From Hexactinellida sp. DTS-2022 (Eukaryota > Porifera > Hexactinellida): a stretch of DNA of 64,000 nt. The first letter of the stretch is position 1. Each line of letters begins with the position of its first letter. The position numbers were made by a program, and so were the translations under genes. The notes beneath the pieces are model-generated. The model ran no database searches. It saw only the letters and a program-made list of their open reading frames with translations, and was not told the DNA's origin. Below are positions 1-10,949 of the stretch, in pieces. The DNA lies in NCBI GenBank assembly GCA_028753945.1, contig JAPNXP010000008.1, positions 2,108,001 through 2,172,000 of the forward strand. Direction: 5' to 3'.

Positions 1-107
1 CAGGCATGATTCAGGGCTGTTGGATTTTGAGGCATCTTGAACACAGGAACATGGTCATCCGGGTTGTAGTTTCTCTTGCAACCGGGGACAGAACACGAGT
101 TAGGCAT
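1..107 (-). CDS. THAP domain, N-terminal fragment of P-element transposase
   Basis: The frame starts at the ATG complementary to 105-107 and runs off the left edge. It begins MPNSCSVPGCKRNY, followed by an F-K-M-P motif and a tryptophan. This is the start of a C2CH THAP zinc finger, with the first two zinc cysteines present and the second Cys and His beyond the window. THAP domains are the DNA-binding heads of P-element transposases and bind subterminal sites. The same start occurs at 10950 (P2) and, diverged, at 15718 (P3). No stop is visible in the visible part, so whether this copy is intact cannot be judged. Confidence 0.75.
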   Translation of the reverse strand, partial: MPNSCSVPGCKRNYNPDDHVPVFKMPQNPTALNHA

Positions 108-308
108 GAATAGAAGCTAATATGAATAAAATACTAAAGCGAAATTAAAAGGACGAAATTGTTAGTCAATAGAAGAGTTTTGAATAATCTGATCAATAGT
201 TGTATATATTTCAAGTATATTTCTAATTAATGTGGTTGATTATGATTATATTTTTGAAAATATATATTTTGTTTGGATAAATATTACCATCTTCTCCTTC
301 ATCCGTGG

Positions 309-475
309 CAGGGCCGTAGCCACCAAAATCAAAGTGGTCAGGTTAATTTGACCAACCTGACCGAGTGGTCAGGTTATTCTGACCAACCTGACCGAGTGGT
401 GCCATATTGGGAAATTAATCAACCAAAAGTGGTCAGGTTGAAACCTGATCAACCTGACCAGTGGCTACGGCCCTG
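309..475. mobile_element. hAT-type MITE inside P1
   Basis: The 167-bp element has inverted ends CAGGGCCGTAGCCAC and GTGGCTACGGCCCTG. The interior is made of repeated GGTCAGGTT / AACCTGACC motifs in both orientations, so the whole element can fold. The CAGGG..CCCTG ends suggest hAT. The flanks match the uninterrupted P2 leader (10740-10770), which shows it is an insertion, but the 8-bp duplication is too decayed to read with confidence. Confidence 0.8.
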
Positions 476-526
476 CTTGTCCATATTTTCTAGGTTACTG
501 TCAGGCCATATGTAGAGTAGGCTATG

Positions 527-3053
527 GATAGTGATATTTTATAAAATAATTGGTACAAAATTGGGCACAAATTTACATAATATGTTTGATCAATGAAAAT
601 TTGCTCGTAATTGAAAATTAAATTCTCAAATAGTACATGAGTGCAATAATAGTAAGTTTGATAAAAATCCAATAGGGGAATATGTATCAATGACAGATAA
701 CTTGAACTTCTGAATTTATAGAAGATATCTGATTATACCAACCAATAGATTATACGGATAAGATTTTTCATAAGTACGTAAATACTATAGTTAAATGCAC
801 AATATCTGGGAGAAAAATCCACGTACTTCTAGATTATGACCATTTCGTGCCACTGTGTTTAATTCTGAACAAATTCTTAGAACTAGTTGAATTCAAACTT
901 CAAATTCATTTATAGAATAGATTTAGTGTTTTTAGAGGGGTAAAATTCTTGTCAAATAATTCTAGACATTATGTTTTTCTCCTCTCATTTTAAATCATTT
1001 GACCACAAGTGTTTAGCCCCAAACTGTAATGCAAGGTAGCATGCAGCGTCAGAGAATATTTCCTGATCGGAAAAATTATCTAGACGCATATTCAGACAGA
1101 GTTCATAGCTTTTTATATGGTTCTTTCTGATTATAGAATCATTGTGTAAGAATTTTAGATGTTGACATTTCAAACACACTGCGGAATATAATGCATCGTT
1201 TGATCGGAGAAATATCAGTGTTCCACCTGGATAAATAACATTCATATTAATGTACAGCAGCACTTTGACAACTTTGTATGTATATTATTACTTTGGAAAC
1301 ACAACAGCTACTCTATAGTTGTATTTGTTGAGTATCAAGATTAACCCCTGCCACTGTCCGGTGCCGGCCAAAAATATTCCAGCCCCGGCAGAATTCGGCA
1401 AACGGTCGATCCCTACCTATAATCCATAATACCAATCTTTAACTCGATGTTAGGCCCTATGTATGACATTGCAATAACTGCTTTACCTTAGGTTGACATT
1501 TTGTGGAAACAAGAACCAAGTTAATATACCAGGGAGGCTAACACAAAATAATTCATTGAGTAAATAGTATGTATCATATGTGTTTTATTAGAATCAAATT
1601 TACTCATATTGTCAAATTTTAAGAGCTAGAACAGATTGCAATTTAGTTATTATTAAGCAAAATCAATTAAAATAATTTTAAACCATTATTCGTTAGCTAC
1701 TAAGAGGGAATTTAGTCAATTAAAGATGAATGTTCAAAATGGTAAATTGAAAACCGACCGATATTAGGATCAACTTTACTTTAGCTAGAAAATTTAGTTG
1801 GACGCCTTTGTCGTGCGTAGAATATTTTAAATCAAAGCTTAGATAAATAGACAGTATCAAAACGCAATCTATTCAGTTCGCAATTGTTTGGATTAAATAA
1901 TCGGCCGTTTGGAAAATTTGCCACAATGCAGGGAGTTATTTTTAAAATACCCCGAAAGAAAAATTCATAAAAAATAAACACATTATTAGTTCAGTTTGAA
2001 AACTAGTAAAAATCTATCAGATAATGTATAAGAATATCCATATATGTTTTAAATTACCAAAGAATCAAGCATAATTAAATTTAGTAACATGCGATAACAA
2101 TAGATATTTGTGGTTTATAGAAATTCAATTTTCCAATTTTATGCATAACTTTGCACATTGTGTAATCATGATATATTTAGCAAGGCAAATGATAATTTTT
2201 TTTCGAATCTTTCAATATTGTATTAGAATCGAATGTATGTTTAATTTAGCATTTACCTATATCAAAATTTGACCTATTGTCACATCAAGATGTTATACAG
2301 TCATTTATAAATACGCTCTTAATCCTTGTTTGATCCAATTCAACGTATAAATCACAAATTACTGTGCGGTATAGGACAAGATTCCAAATTTTCGCGCTCC
2401 TAATTAATTTTTTCTAAAAATCCTACTCCAAAAGGAGCGTCTCTCGCTCCTGGATAAATCCTTTGTATCCCATGGTTCCACATTTTGTGGAGTTCGCAAT
2501 TTATTTCCGCCATGTTCCATTTGTGGCACAAATTATCGATTGGTACGAATACTTTGGGTAGTTCAGTGTAGTTACATAGTTGAGGTTGCATATTAATTGA
2601 GGATTCACTAATTTGGTTTACATGAATGAATATTTTTCTATGCATTTCTGGGTGATGTATCTTCTTCCATTTATATATCCCCTACATATTTTAAAGCTAA
2701 ATTTCAATAAATTCATTTTCTTCAAATTATCACCTTTTGTTAAAACTCTCCCTCTATGGCGCATTAATTCTTCCCTTTATTCCCATTGAATTCTGAATCA
2801 TTGAATTCGAACTCCAGATTTCGATTTCACTATTTCGACTTTTCACGTGTCCTTTGTTGCTGAAACAGTCTTATAAACTGCATTTTCTATAACTTATATT
2901 ACTACCAAATACGAATCTTCGCGATCAATGGCTAAATTTTTAATCACCTCATGTTGCATATTCATGGATAATATTTTCCTTTTAACAACTCTTCTTCCAG
3001 CCCATTTTTTATAAGTTTTCCTTATTTTTCTTCATATTAATTATATTATTTAG
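527..3053. other. Non-coding, presumed intron upstream of the first USP exon
   Basis: AT-rich sequence with no supported host exon. About 1400-2270 matches the interior of the hAT element at 38888-40725. Two short minus-strand open frames (985-1263 and 2400-2645) have no recognisable domain. The second overlaps a stretch shared with the hAT copy (CCCATGGTTCCACA at 2469 and about 40660), so it is probably transposon sequence. I found no zf-UBP exon here. Confidence 0.5.
1400..2270. repeat. Diverged copy of the 38888-40725 hAT interior
   Basis: Starting near the shared CATAATACCAATC, this segment is colinear with 39400-40650. Shared blocks include CCTATGTATGACA, AGTTAATATACC and ACTCATATTGTCAAAT. 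Divergence looks to be roughly 10-20 per cent with small indels. It lacks the 158-bp MITE present in the other copy at 40115-40272, which gives the empty site. Neither hAT terminus was found here. Confidence 0.65.
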
Positions 3054-3222
3054 ATACCCATTAGCTGTTAAGCTAGGAACAATAACTCCAACTGGAGGTG
3101 ATGTGTATTCCTACGATGAGGATGAAATGGTAATTGATTCTAATCTTTCTGTACATCTTGAGCATTTTGGAATTAATATCGCATCTATGCATAAAACCGA
3201 ATGGACAATGAATGAACTTCAG
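3054..3222 (+). CDS. USP5: USP5/USP13-like deubiquitinase, internal exon (linker before the catalytic domain)
   Basis: The exon lies between a TTTAG acceptor (ends 3053) and a CAG|GTGAAC donor (3223). The first base completes a split codon and 56 codons follow. They read [20 protein letters not shown] and then DEDEMV, a segment highly characteristic of USP5/isopeptidase T. In the family this stretch joins the second zf-UBP ubiquitin-binding domain to the USP catalytic core. The enzyme disassembles unanchored polyubiquitin chains from the free-ubiquitin end, which keeps ubiquitin recycling and proteasome function going in cytosol and nucleus. The exon ends in phase 0 and joins in frame to 19050. 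The upstream exon encoding the zf-UBP end is not in the window. USP13 cannot be excluded, since invertebrates usually have one gene for both. Confidence 0.88.
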
Positions 3223-3328
3223 GTGAACATTCAATATACAATAAATGATGCAAATCTATATTTTACCCTTAACTATACTATCTACTTTAAATAACAGGAT
3301 GCAATTTCACCCTCTTTATATAATTATA

Positions 3329-3513
3329 CAGTCAACTCCGCTTAATGGAGCCACCGGTTAATCGGTTTCTCCGCTTAATCGCGTCCAACTTTCACAGGAT
3401 TTATAGGACATAATTACAGTTTGGCTTACAATATTTTCTGTTAATCATTTTCTTCGAATAATCGTGTCAAAACAACCTGGTCTCGAGGTGACTCTATTAA
3501 GCGGAGTCGACTG
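3329..3513. mobile_element. Pogo/Tigger-like MITE
   Basis: A 185-bp element with inverted ends CAGTCAACTCCGCTTAAT and ATTAAGCGGAGTCGACTG, flanked by TA on both sides (3327-3328, 3514-3515). TA duplication and CAGT-type ends are typical of Tc1/mariner pogo-group elements. It is related in its termini to the elements at 4899 and 54206. It lies just inside the first intron. Confidence 0.85.
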
Positions 3514-3925
3514 TAATGGCAATTCCATGTTTAATTTATCGCTTCTATTTTTGATGCCCATTAATTTTATATTTATCTTGCTTTACACATATTATTTACT
3601 AGTTTTAACTGTTTCAGCCTTTAGTAAGATTCATAATTATCTCTACATAGAAATTTGAACCGTATGTTCAAATTAATTCGATCTCTCTGTACGGAATATT
3701 TATCAACCAAATTTATTATCAACCGAGTTAACTTTATAGTTGTTTGTGTCAATATAATTTCGAAGAGATTATTCATATATTTATTTTTTTCTGATTTTTT
3801 CATATTTTAATCTTGTTGAGGGCGCGAATTATTGTCAATTAGATGAATTTTCACAATTTTGTATTATCATGAAGAAATGAATAAGCATATTAGTGATTTT
3901 GGGTGAGGTTTAAATCTTGAGATAT

Positions 3926-4094
3926 CTTATATGTAGACCGTCTAGAAATAGACCAGGTTTTATTCCCTATGCATTAGTATTACCCATAAAAAGCAGGGCA
4001 AGTGGTCTACAGAATTTATAGACGGTCTACAAATTTTTGGCTTATTTGTATGGGCTTTTATAGACCGTCTATTTCTAGACGGTCTACATATAAG
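3926..4094. mobile_element. Palindromic MITE
   Basis: Inverted arms CTTATATGTAGACCGTCTAG (3926) and CTAGACGGTCTACATATAAG (to 4094) enclose further inverted GTCTAC/GTAGAC units. Nearly the whole 169 bp can fold. Superfamily and TSD are unclear. Confidence 0.7.
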
Positions 4095-4898
4095 GATGCT
4101 CTTAAATCTTAACGTTTCTATCTCAAATGAAATGTGAGTAGTGAGGAATTAGGTGTATTTTAACGCTTTCAAAAATGTGACATTTAACGTCATGAACTCC
4201 ACATTTAAAGTAATAGAAAAATCTAATTTTGCCAATGGATTCTATGAAAGCGATTTCCCATAGGAAATAATATAGTTTATGTGCTATCTTATACCTAAAT
4301 AGCTACTTCCAGGATGTTACCATTTCGTACCACTGTTTGTATCTAAGTATTTTTGATCCCTATATTCCTGGGATTCTATTTCATTTAATTTCCTTCAATT
4401 TTTTTCTATAACTTAACTTACTCTTAACAAACCGTATAATAGGAAACTTCCGATTATCTGTTATCTCTTTATAATCGAACTTATCGCATCTCTTTATTTG
4501 AACACATTCTTTACTATCGTTTACTCTGAACAGCGTATTCAGCAGTGGATTCAAAACATGTTTTCAGGCTTTAACTCAAAAAGTATAAGTCCAATGTAAG
4601 AATTAATATATCATTCAAAATAAAGAACTTGCTTCTTTTCCTATTACATATAAAAAGCAAATGCATGTTTCACCTCTTTACAAAATAGCAAATTCCACTT
4701 TCTCAACTTTCAATTTGCCACCAAATGTGAGGTGGACGAAAATTTAGCTAATATACCGTTCAATCACGTTTTCTACCAGTTCTTCATTATTTATGACCGA
4801 GATTACTTTGAATTCGGGTGATCTACAATCCTGATTTATTGGAATAGTTTTTCGTATCCCCGAGATAGAAATTTGTCCTTAATTCACTTGCTTTATTA
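4095..4898. other. Intronic sequence, nothing recognised
   Basis: AT-rich, no open frame of note, and no inverted ends found. Confidence 0.5.
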
Positions 4899-5429
4899 CA
4901 GTGTACTCCGCTAAATTGGGACACCGGTTAATCGGGACAGCCGCTTAATTGGGACAACTCCCCAAAAACCATGTCCTTTCCATAGAAGCTAATACTAAAT
5001 AGTCGGTTAATCGGGACAAACTCCGCTTAATTGGGACAAACTCAACAAATTTGGTAAAAAATTGTGCTCGAAAAATATATAGTTAATATTGATCAAAACA
5101 ATTTTTAATAATCTTGGTCAATTCTCATTAAGGCATGACAAAATATCTAAATAGGGCCAATTTTATTATTGAATTGTGTAAATCGAAATTCACCAGGGAT
5201 TATGAACTTTTTGGTTCAGGCATAGTTTTAAACGGTCCACAGAATATTAAGGGTCATACTATGGGTTTTAGTAGAATCAAGTGTCCGCAGGCATTGGAGG
5301 AATCGTTGTAACATGTTTAAGACTAAAATTGTTGTAAATCGTAGGTAGATCACTACTTTACAGAATTTTTTCGGTTAATTGGGATAAGAGGCCTGGAACA
5401 AAGGTGTCCCAATTAAGCGGAGTAGACTG
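4899..5429. mobile_element. Pogo/Tigger-like non-autonomous element
   Basis: 531 bp with ends CAGTGTACTCCGCT and AGCGGAGTAGACTG and TA on both sides. Near each end the motif TTAATTGGGACA or TTAATCGGGACA recurs as sub-terminal repeats. The interior is non-coding. It is a close relative of 54206-54753, with the same ends and the same interior (for example GGCCTGGAACAAA inverted). Confidence 0.85.
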
Positions 5430-6069
5430 TATCTTTTTTCGTATTAGGAAATTCCTATATTTTGAGTTTTAAATACTCTTCCACTCTTCAATACTTTGCT
5501 CTTCCGAATTATCTATAAATCGTTTATGCAATTAACTATTTTTATTTGCTTTCGGATGAAAGGCAAACCGAATTTATATCCATATTTATATTTTATTTAA
5601 GATCTCTTGGCCTTAATTTAATTTCAGAGCCCAAAATATTTTCAAAATGTCTCCGAAAGGGAAATACAATGGATGCCGGTTATAAACACTTCATCGGGAA
5701 CTGCACTAAATGTGCTTATAACCTACATGTTCTTATAACCGTTATAAATTATACATGGTATATGGCAACGTTTCCCAACAAAAGTGTGCTTATACAGTAG
5801 AACTCGGTTAAGACGTACCACCTTGGGAGACGATTAAAAGTGCGTACTAACCGCGGTACGTCTTATCCCTATGCATAATCCACAAGTCGAAATACTGACT
5901 TGTTCAATGATATGAATTCGATGTATGGTATACAAGTACATAACATACTTAACGATAAGATTAAAGTATTTTAATTGTCACATGCTCACTTAAACGAAAT
6001 AATAACTGAGTTCTGCTGATACATTTCTAGATTAAGTACTAACCGAATTAAAATACATACATTTTGTTT

Positions 6070-7222
6070 GGGAAATTCCAAAATACTCAAGTTTTTTTAA
6101 AATTTCCAAATATACTCAACAATATTCAACTAATTTGTAAATATACTCAAGTTTTCCAAATATACTCAAGTTTTACCGGATTATTCCAAATATACTCAAG
6201 TTTTACTTATTGAAACTAGTATGGAGATCCCAACCACAAAAAATATTTATTAGTACAATCTGCTCTTCTGCTCTTCGCGCGTCCTTACAACTTGTACTGG
6301 GGCCTACGGCCCTCGCTTGTATTTAAAGTATGTTCCTTTTCAAATTAAATGTCGTTCTTGATGAATGGCCCCTAGCTGTCTATTTATATCCGTTCATCCT
6401 AGCTACAGGTTTCTATAAGGACAGATTAAATAATTTGGATATTTATGCAAATTTGAACAGATAATTTTCTAGATATATAAGCTTGTCCGTGTATAATAAT
6501 ATACCAATTCCAAATATAAAATTAAATATCACTAAGAAACTGTACCAGTGGACCCCTAACTTTGGAATGTGGAGAAGTTATTGTATTGATTGATAATAAT
6601 TTGATATCAAATAACACAATGGAATGTTAGAAATGTATGGCTAGACAGACAGAACATAAATAGCTGATTAGATGCCTGAATTTCCTCTCGATCAATTATA
6701 TTACTGTCTCAGTATTCCATAATGCAACTTAACATTTGACAGACACTAAAGCATTCAATTATATTAATTGAATGCTAGCTGCTAATCCATACTGGAACAA
6801 CTTTCGAATTTATTTGGCTGGAGGTTTTGACATCTTTTGTGATGGAAGATGTGAATATCTTTTTAGATATTGAACTTGTTTGTGCATACAGTATTCCCCA
6901 CCCCCCAGCCAAATTTTAGGTCTGTAGCTTTTACCAATTCCTCAATCCATTCTGAACAAACACACAAACAAACAAACACAAAAACATTGTGATTTAAGAT
7001 ATAAGATAAACTAAATAAAACCTTTCTAAACATGAGCAGATCTATGAATTTACTGAAAAGTTGAGTAGATTTGGAATTTATTGAAAAAACTTGAGTAGAA
7101 TTGGAATTATTTTAAAAAACTTGGGTAGATTCGGAAAGATCTAGTTTTATATTTGAGTATCAGTAAAAAGTTGAGTATATTTGGAAATTTTTAAAAAACT
7201 TGAGTATTTTGGAATTTTCCCC
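6070..7222. mobile_element. Long-TIR element C nested in B1
   Basis: Inverted ends of about 50 bp (GGGAAATTCCAAAATACTCA and complement at 7222). Each end continues into several AATATACTCAAGTTTT units, so both ends are short tandem arrays in opposite orientation. The arrangement resembles Mutator-like non-autonomous elements, but no clean 9-bp TSD is visible. The middle holds a dispersed repeat (6345-7010). Confidence 0.65.
6345..7010 (+). repeat. Dispersed repeat, first copy (possible non-LTR 3' end)
   Basis: Colinear with 42665-43425. Shared blocks are TGTCCGTGTATAATAATATA, ATGTGGAGAAGTTAT and GAATGCTAGCTGCTAATCCA. Both copies end with a variable ACAAACAAACAAACA run. Such a tail is common at 3' ends of non-LTR retroposons. 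No coding sequence was recognised. Confidence 0.6.
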
Positions 7223-7448
7223 ATTTTTTACTTGGGAATATAAATTGGTACGTCTTATCCCAGGTACGTCTTACCCCAGTACGTATTAACCGAATCATTT
7301 ATAATGGATCAGATAGGAGAAAAAAATCGGTTATTAGCGAACAGTACGTAATATCCGAGAGTACGTCTTAAGCCGAGTACGTACTAAGCGAGTTCCACTG
7401 TATCTGATATGTTCTTATAACCGGTGTGCTTATCTCCGACATCTACTG

Positions 7449-9830
7449 TATTAATTAAAAGCTTTTCTGTCCTTGTCATTAATCGAATTATTTATATCTT
7501 CTCTTCCACATTTTGGCTTTCCTCGGTTAAGCAGGTATCATGACTTATACCCATACGATTCTAATGTACTCTTATGTGATTACATTTTCACTTAATGATC
7601 TACAGCGTACAATTAATTCAAAGGAATGTTAAATTTGCTTCATTACATCCTTATTTACATATAAATTCTTGTTTATATGAAAACATATAATATGCAATAA
7701 ATTTTCGGTTAAAATTCTTCTAAGATGATCCCATCCAAAAAGTTTTCAACTTGTGCGATTTGTTACTTCAATGTTTGTATTGAACATCTAGCTTTTTTAT
7801 TGAGAGGTTTAGTAAACAATTTATTGTTGACCTTGCAGCGAATTGTGTAAGCAGATCATTATCCAGGTCAATTGCTCTAATTATCATTCAAACTTATACC
7901 TCAGCATCCTTCAGCATTACTCGATCTCTATAATCGAAAATTTTGTATTTTGAATCCAGAGCGTCAATATTAATTTTTATTCTCTTTCAAATACATCATA
8001 CAATTATTTCAAGGAGTAAGATGCTTCCATAAATGCTGAACAGTATATCTCCACATCACAGATGACTACTTATTGAAATCATGTGAGTATTGTTATCATG
8101 TTGAGTATCACCAGTTGTCGTATAAAATTTCCCAAATTTAATTCATTTGAGTGGAAAATAATTTTGATATAATAGAGACCTTAAGCCGTTTCCACTGTAG
8201 AGGACTTTACAATAATAAATTGTGGTAGTTGGTTCTTAACATCGTTCGATATAAACTGAAATGATGTTCCATGCGTCTGTTTGCAAAAAGCCAAAAGTAT
8301 GTGAATTCACATTCCATTGTAAAATAATTAACTATTCTTGTTAACGGGAGCCAAGAGTGCTTAATACTGGTAAATATTTGAGGACTTATTTTATCTTCTT
8401 TTTCTGGAAGAGATTTTCAATGATTTTGCTAGTCATACTTTCGCTAAAAAGTCAAAGCGAACGTCATCATGAAATTATCGTTTATTAGTTAAATTCAACA
8501 ATGAATGAATCTACAAGATAATCTTGATAGCTCATGTGGTGTGACTTATCAGTTTCCTAGTCTTTTTCCCAACAGTACGGAATGAATTCAGAATTGGATC
8601 GCTTTGAGAGATGAGTCCTACGAAGACATCTTTTATGTTGTCCTCATTGCTAAATTTTCAAGATACTTTTTCCCGATATCTTGTGATCGGCTTATTACAG
8701 GCTTCGATCTCCTCTTCAGATAATTCCTTCAACTCAAATCCTTCATTATACTCGGAAATTATTTGAGGTACATGTGCCAAGATCATGTGTAATGTGGGAT
8801 TAAATTTGTTAAATACAATCATAGTATGTCTTTGCATAAATCATCAAGTCTTTCAGTATTCACTCTCCGGCTGTGTTATACATCCTCAATATTGCTCATA
8901 ATATTGATTAACGTAACAGTTGTGCAAACGTTGCTGTAAGCAGTTAACTCTTAGCCATTTTGGTTTCAAAAAAACTTTTGCCTTTCCATTTTTAGAGATA
9001 TTCCACTTTCTTCGATTAAAGAAGTCTCGGGGTTAATTATTAAATTGAACATGAACTTTCATTTACTTCATTTTCAGAAGTGCTAGGATAGTAACTGGGC
9101 GTGTAGATTGTGTTGAGTTTGGGGATGCATCCTTCCAGATTGGATAATCTTTCTTATTTAAAATCGAATTAACTCTAAATCCGAATAATAAAAATATCTA
9201 TGTTGAGAGAATCGTGATTCGGACCTGCCTGTTCATAGCCACGATGACATCCCGAATCATCTAACTCTTCGGACACTTTAACATTTAAAGGATGGTCACT
9301 GTCATCAATACTAATTTAAAATACAATCCGATCGACTGTCTGGGTATGTAGTAGGGTGGTGCTTAATTGAATGAAAAATATAAAAATCATCATTGTATAT
9401 GGGCCCCCTTAAAATTTGGTTATATTGTGTCAGAAATTGGAACTGAGAAATATTAGCATGTAACTGCATGTTACCAAATAATTTAGAGGTGTCACATTGC
9501 CAAAATATTAGACTACTTTTTTGTTAGAATAATTCAACTTAGCAAATATTCCACTAATTTGTGAAAATTTCCATATTTATAAAGTAGTATATTCCATAAT
9601 TGTATGTATAGTATATAAATGATAATTTAGTTTAGTTCCATTTCTTTATTTTTTGTTTTAGAATATGGCTTATAAATTGTCATTCTTAAAACGTCGACAA
9701 TCATTTTTTCTTGGTGGGACAGCCAATTGAAAGAATAGGAGTTCAAAATTACCTTCAATTGGAGATACAATTCGGATGCTTTTTCTATGCTTTTTCTACA
9801 TCAACTTCTGTTCAAATGAGCTTTGTATAT
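7449..9830. other. Intronic sequence with one transposase relic
   Basis: Mostly unassigned AT-rich sequence. The exception is the minus-strand relic at 8587-8822. A CCGTTTCCACTGTA motif near 8190 resembles the end of a TA-flanked element, but no partner was found. Confidence 0.45.
8587..8822 (-). pseudogene. Relic of a transposon-encoded protein (family uncertain)
   Basis: The minus-strand frame from 8822 reads MIVFNKFNPTLHMILAHVPQ and then includes LKELSEEEIEACNKPITRYR. One in-frame TGA follows, and then EDNIKDVFVGLISQSDPIL. The pattern (LSEE..EA.NK, then RYRE..SRK-like, then a D-hydrophobic-hydrophobic-LL-SDP motif) is one I associate with C-terminal parts of transposon-derived proteins in invertebrates. 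I cannot name the superfamily with confidence. The conserved reading outside one stop argues for a decayed coding sequence rather than chance. The flanking 200 bases on each side have no extended frame. Confidence 0.5.
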
Positions 9831-10390
9831 ACAGTAATACCTCGTTTTACGCGGTTTTTTTTACGCGTTTTCGTTTTACGCGGAACAATTTTTTATAACC
9901 AAAACTTTTTTACGCGATCCTCAACTCGTTTACGCGGTTTATCTATGATTTTCATACAATTAATTCTCTTTTTTATGGAGACTTTACATAATTTTTAACA
10001 TTTAGTCGAAACAAAGCGCTTCAACATTTCCAAAAAAACAAAAATTGATTATTTAGGGATAGTATTATATATCGATTGTATTGGGTTTTATTTTGAGAGT
10101 TATGATCGATTTTATTGAGCGGCCTCTTGTTTGCATAGTTTCAGCTCTTCTAGATTTAATGAGTGCTATAATATTCAACACAATCACTGACGTTGTAGCT
10201 ATTTACACAACCCATGTCTTACTCTATGGGTTGTCTAGTCCTCAAACACGCGAGCACCTAGTTTCAAAATACTCTAGTGAGAAATGCTCGCAATCGCTGA
10301 CTTCCTATGCCTCTATAATACATTTTCCTTCAGAATGTTTGGCCCGGTCCATAATACTTAAGGGGGAGTACATTTTTATTGTGATTTAGA
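9831..10390 (+). mobile_element. Truncated pogo/Tigger-like element, left end only
   Basis: CAGTAATACCTCGTTTTACG follows TA at 9829-9830, and TTTACGCG units repeat four more times within 90 bases. This is typical of Tigger ends with sub-terminal repeats. No matching right end was found before the P2 element. The open frame at 10081-10389 has no domain and is probably fortuitous. The right boundary is approximate. Confidence 0.6.
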
Positions 10391-10949
10391 TTAAGTTCTG
10401 TTATTATACAATTTTTATGATAACTTGTCCTATTATTTATGGGATGATTCTTATTTCTTTTTTGATTTTCTAAAATCATAGTGCTTGTAAGAATTAATTA
10501 ATTATTCTATTATTAAAAACATGCTAGATGCTACAACAGCAACTTCATTATCTATCTGACTTATTCATTTAATACCACCTTGATTTACCCAATTGTTCGT
10601 TGGGCACTTCTCACGATTTAAAACCTAATCTCTGTGTCTATCCAATTTATTTCTTAATTTCCATAAGTTCCTACATTAAACTATTTAATTGGATACACCA
10701 TAGCCTACTCTATATATGGCCTGACAGTAACCTAGAAAATGTGGACCAAGGATGAAGGAGAAGATTGTAATATTCATCCAACCACAATATTTAATTTCAA
10801 AAATAATAATCATAATCAACCACATTAATTAGAAATATTCTTGAAATATATACAATTATTGATCAGATTTTATTCCAAACTCTTCTATTGACGTAAAATC
10901 TCATCCTTTTAATTTCGCTTTGGTATTTTATTCATATTAGCTTATATTC

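Larger units (their letters stand above)
1..526 (-). mobile_element. P element P1, 5' end only (cut by window edge)
   Basis: The right terminus ends in GAGTAGGCTATG at 526. The subterminal sequence (TACTGTCAGGCCATAT) matches the ends of P2 at 10699 and 17034. Reading leftward on the minus strand, about 420 bases of leader lead to a THAP-domain start codon at 107. The rest of the element lies outside the window. A hAT-type MITE at 309-475 is inserted in the leader. The sequence left of position 107 closely resembles the P2 THAP exon at 10950, so P1 and P2 are one subfamily. Confidence 0.8.
5795..7400. mobile_element. TA-flanked element B1 nested in A1
   Basis: Starts CAGTAGAACTCGGTTAAGAC and ends AGCGAGTTCCACTG, with TA on each side (5793-5794, 7401-7402). 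The ends carry multiple GTACGTACT / GTACGTCTTA units, a sub-terminal repeat arrangement. A degraded relative is at about 21490-21740. It is interrupted by element C. Confidence 0.8.
5667..7448. mobile_element. TA-flanked element A1 (Tigger-like), host of a nest
   Basis: Ends CAATGGATGCCGGTTATAA and TCCGACATCTACTG lie within TA pairs (5665-5666, 7449-7450). Sub-terminal ATGTGCTTATAACC-type repeats are present. A second copy with the same ends is at 21845-24296. Here the element is split by element B1 (5795-7400), leaving about 128 and 48 bp of its own sequence. Confidence 0.8.

Noticed and set aside
985..1263. Minus-strand 92-residue frame with a CLKC..H pattern as a zinc-finger gene
   Set aside because: No family match, no flanking structure and an AT-rich composition like its surroundings.
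2400..2645. Minus-strand 81-residue frame as a host gene exon
   Set aside because: No domain recognised, and part of it overlaps sequence shared with the hAT element near 40660.
10081..10389. 102-residue frame as a gene
   Set aside because: Lies in a Tigger-like relic, with no domain and no start context.
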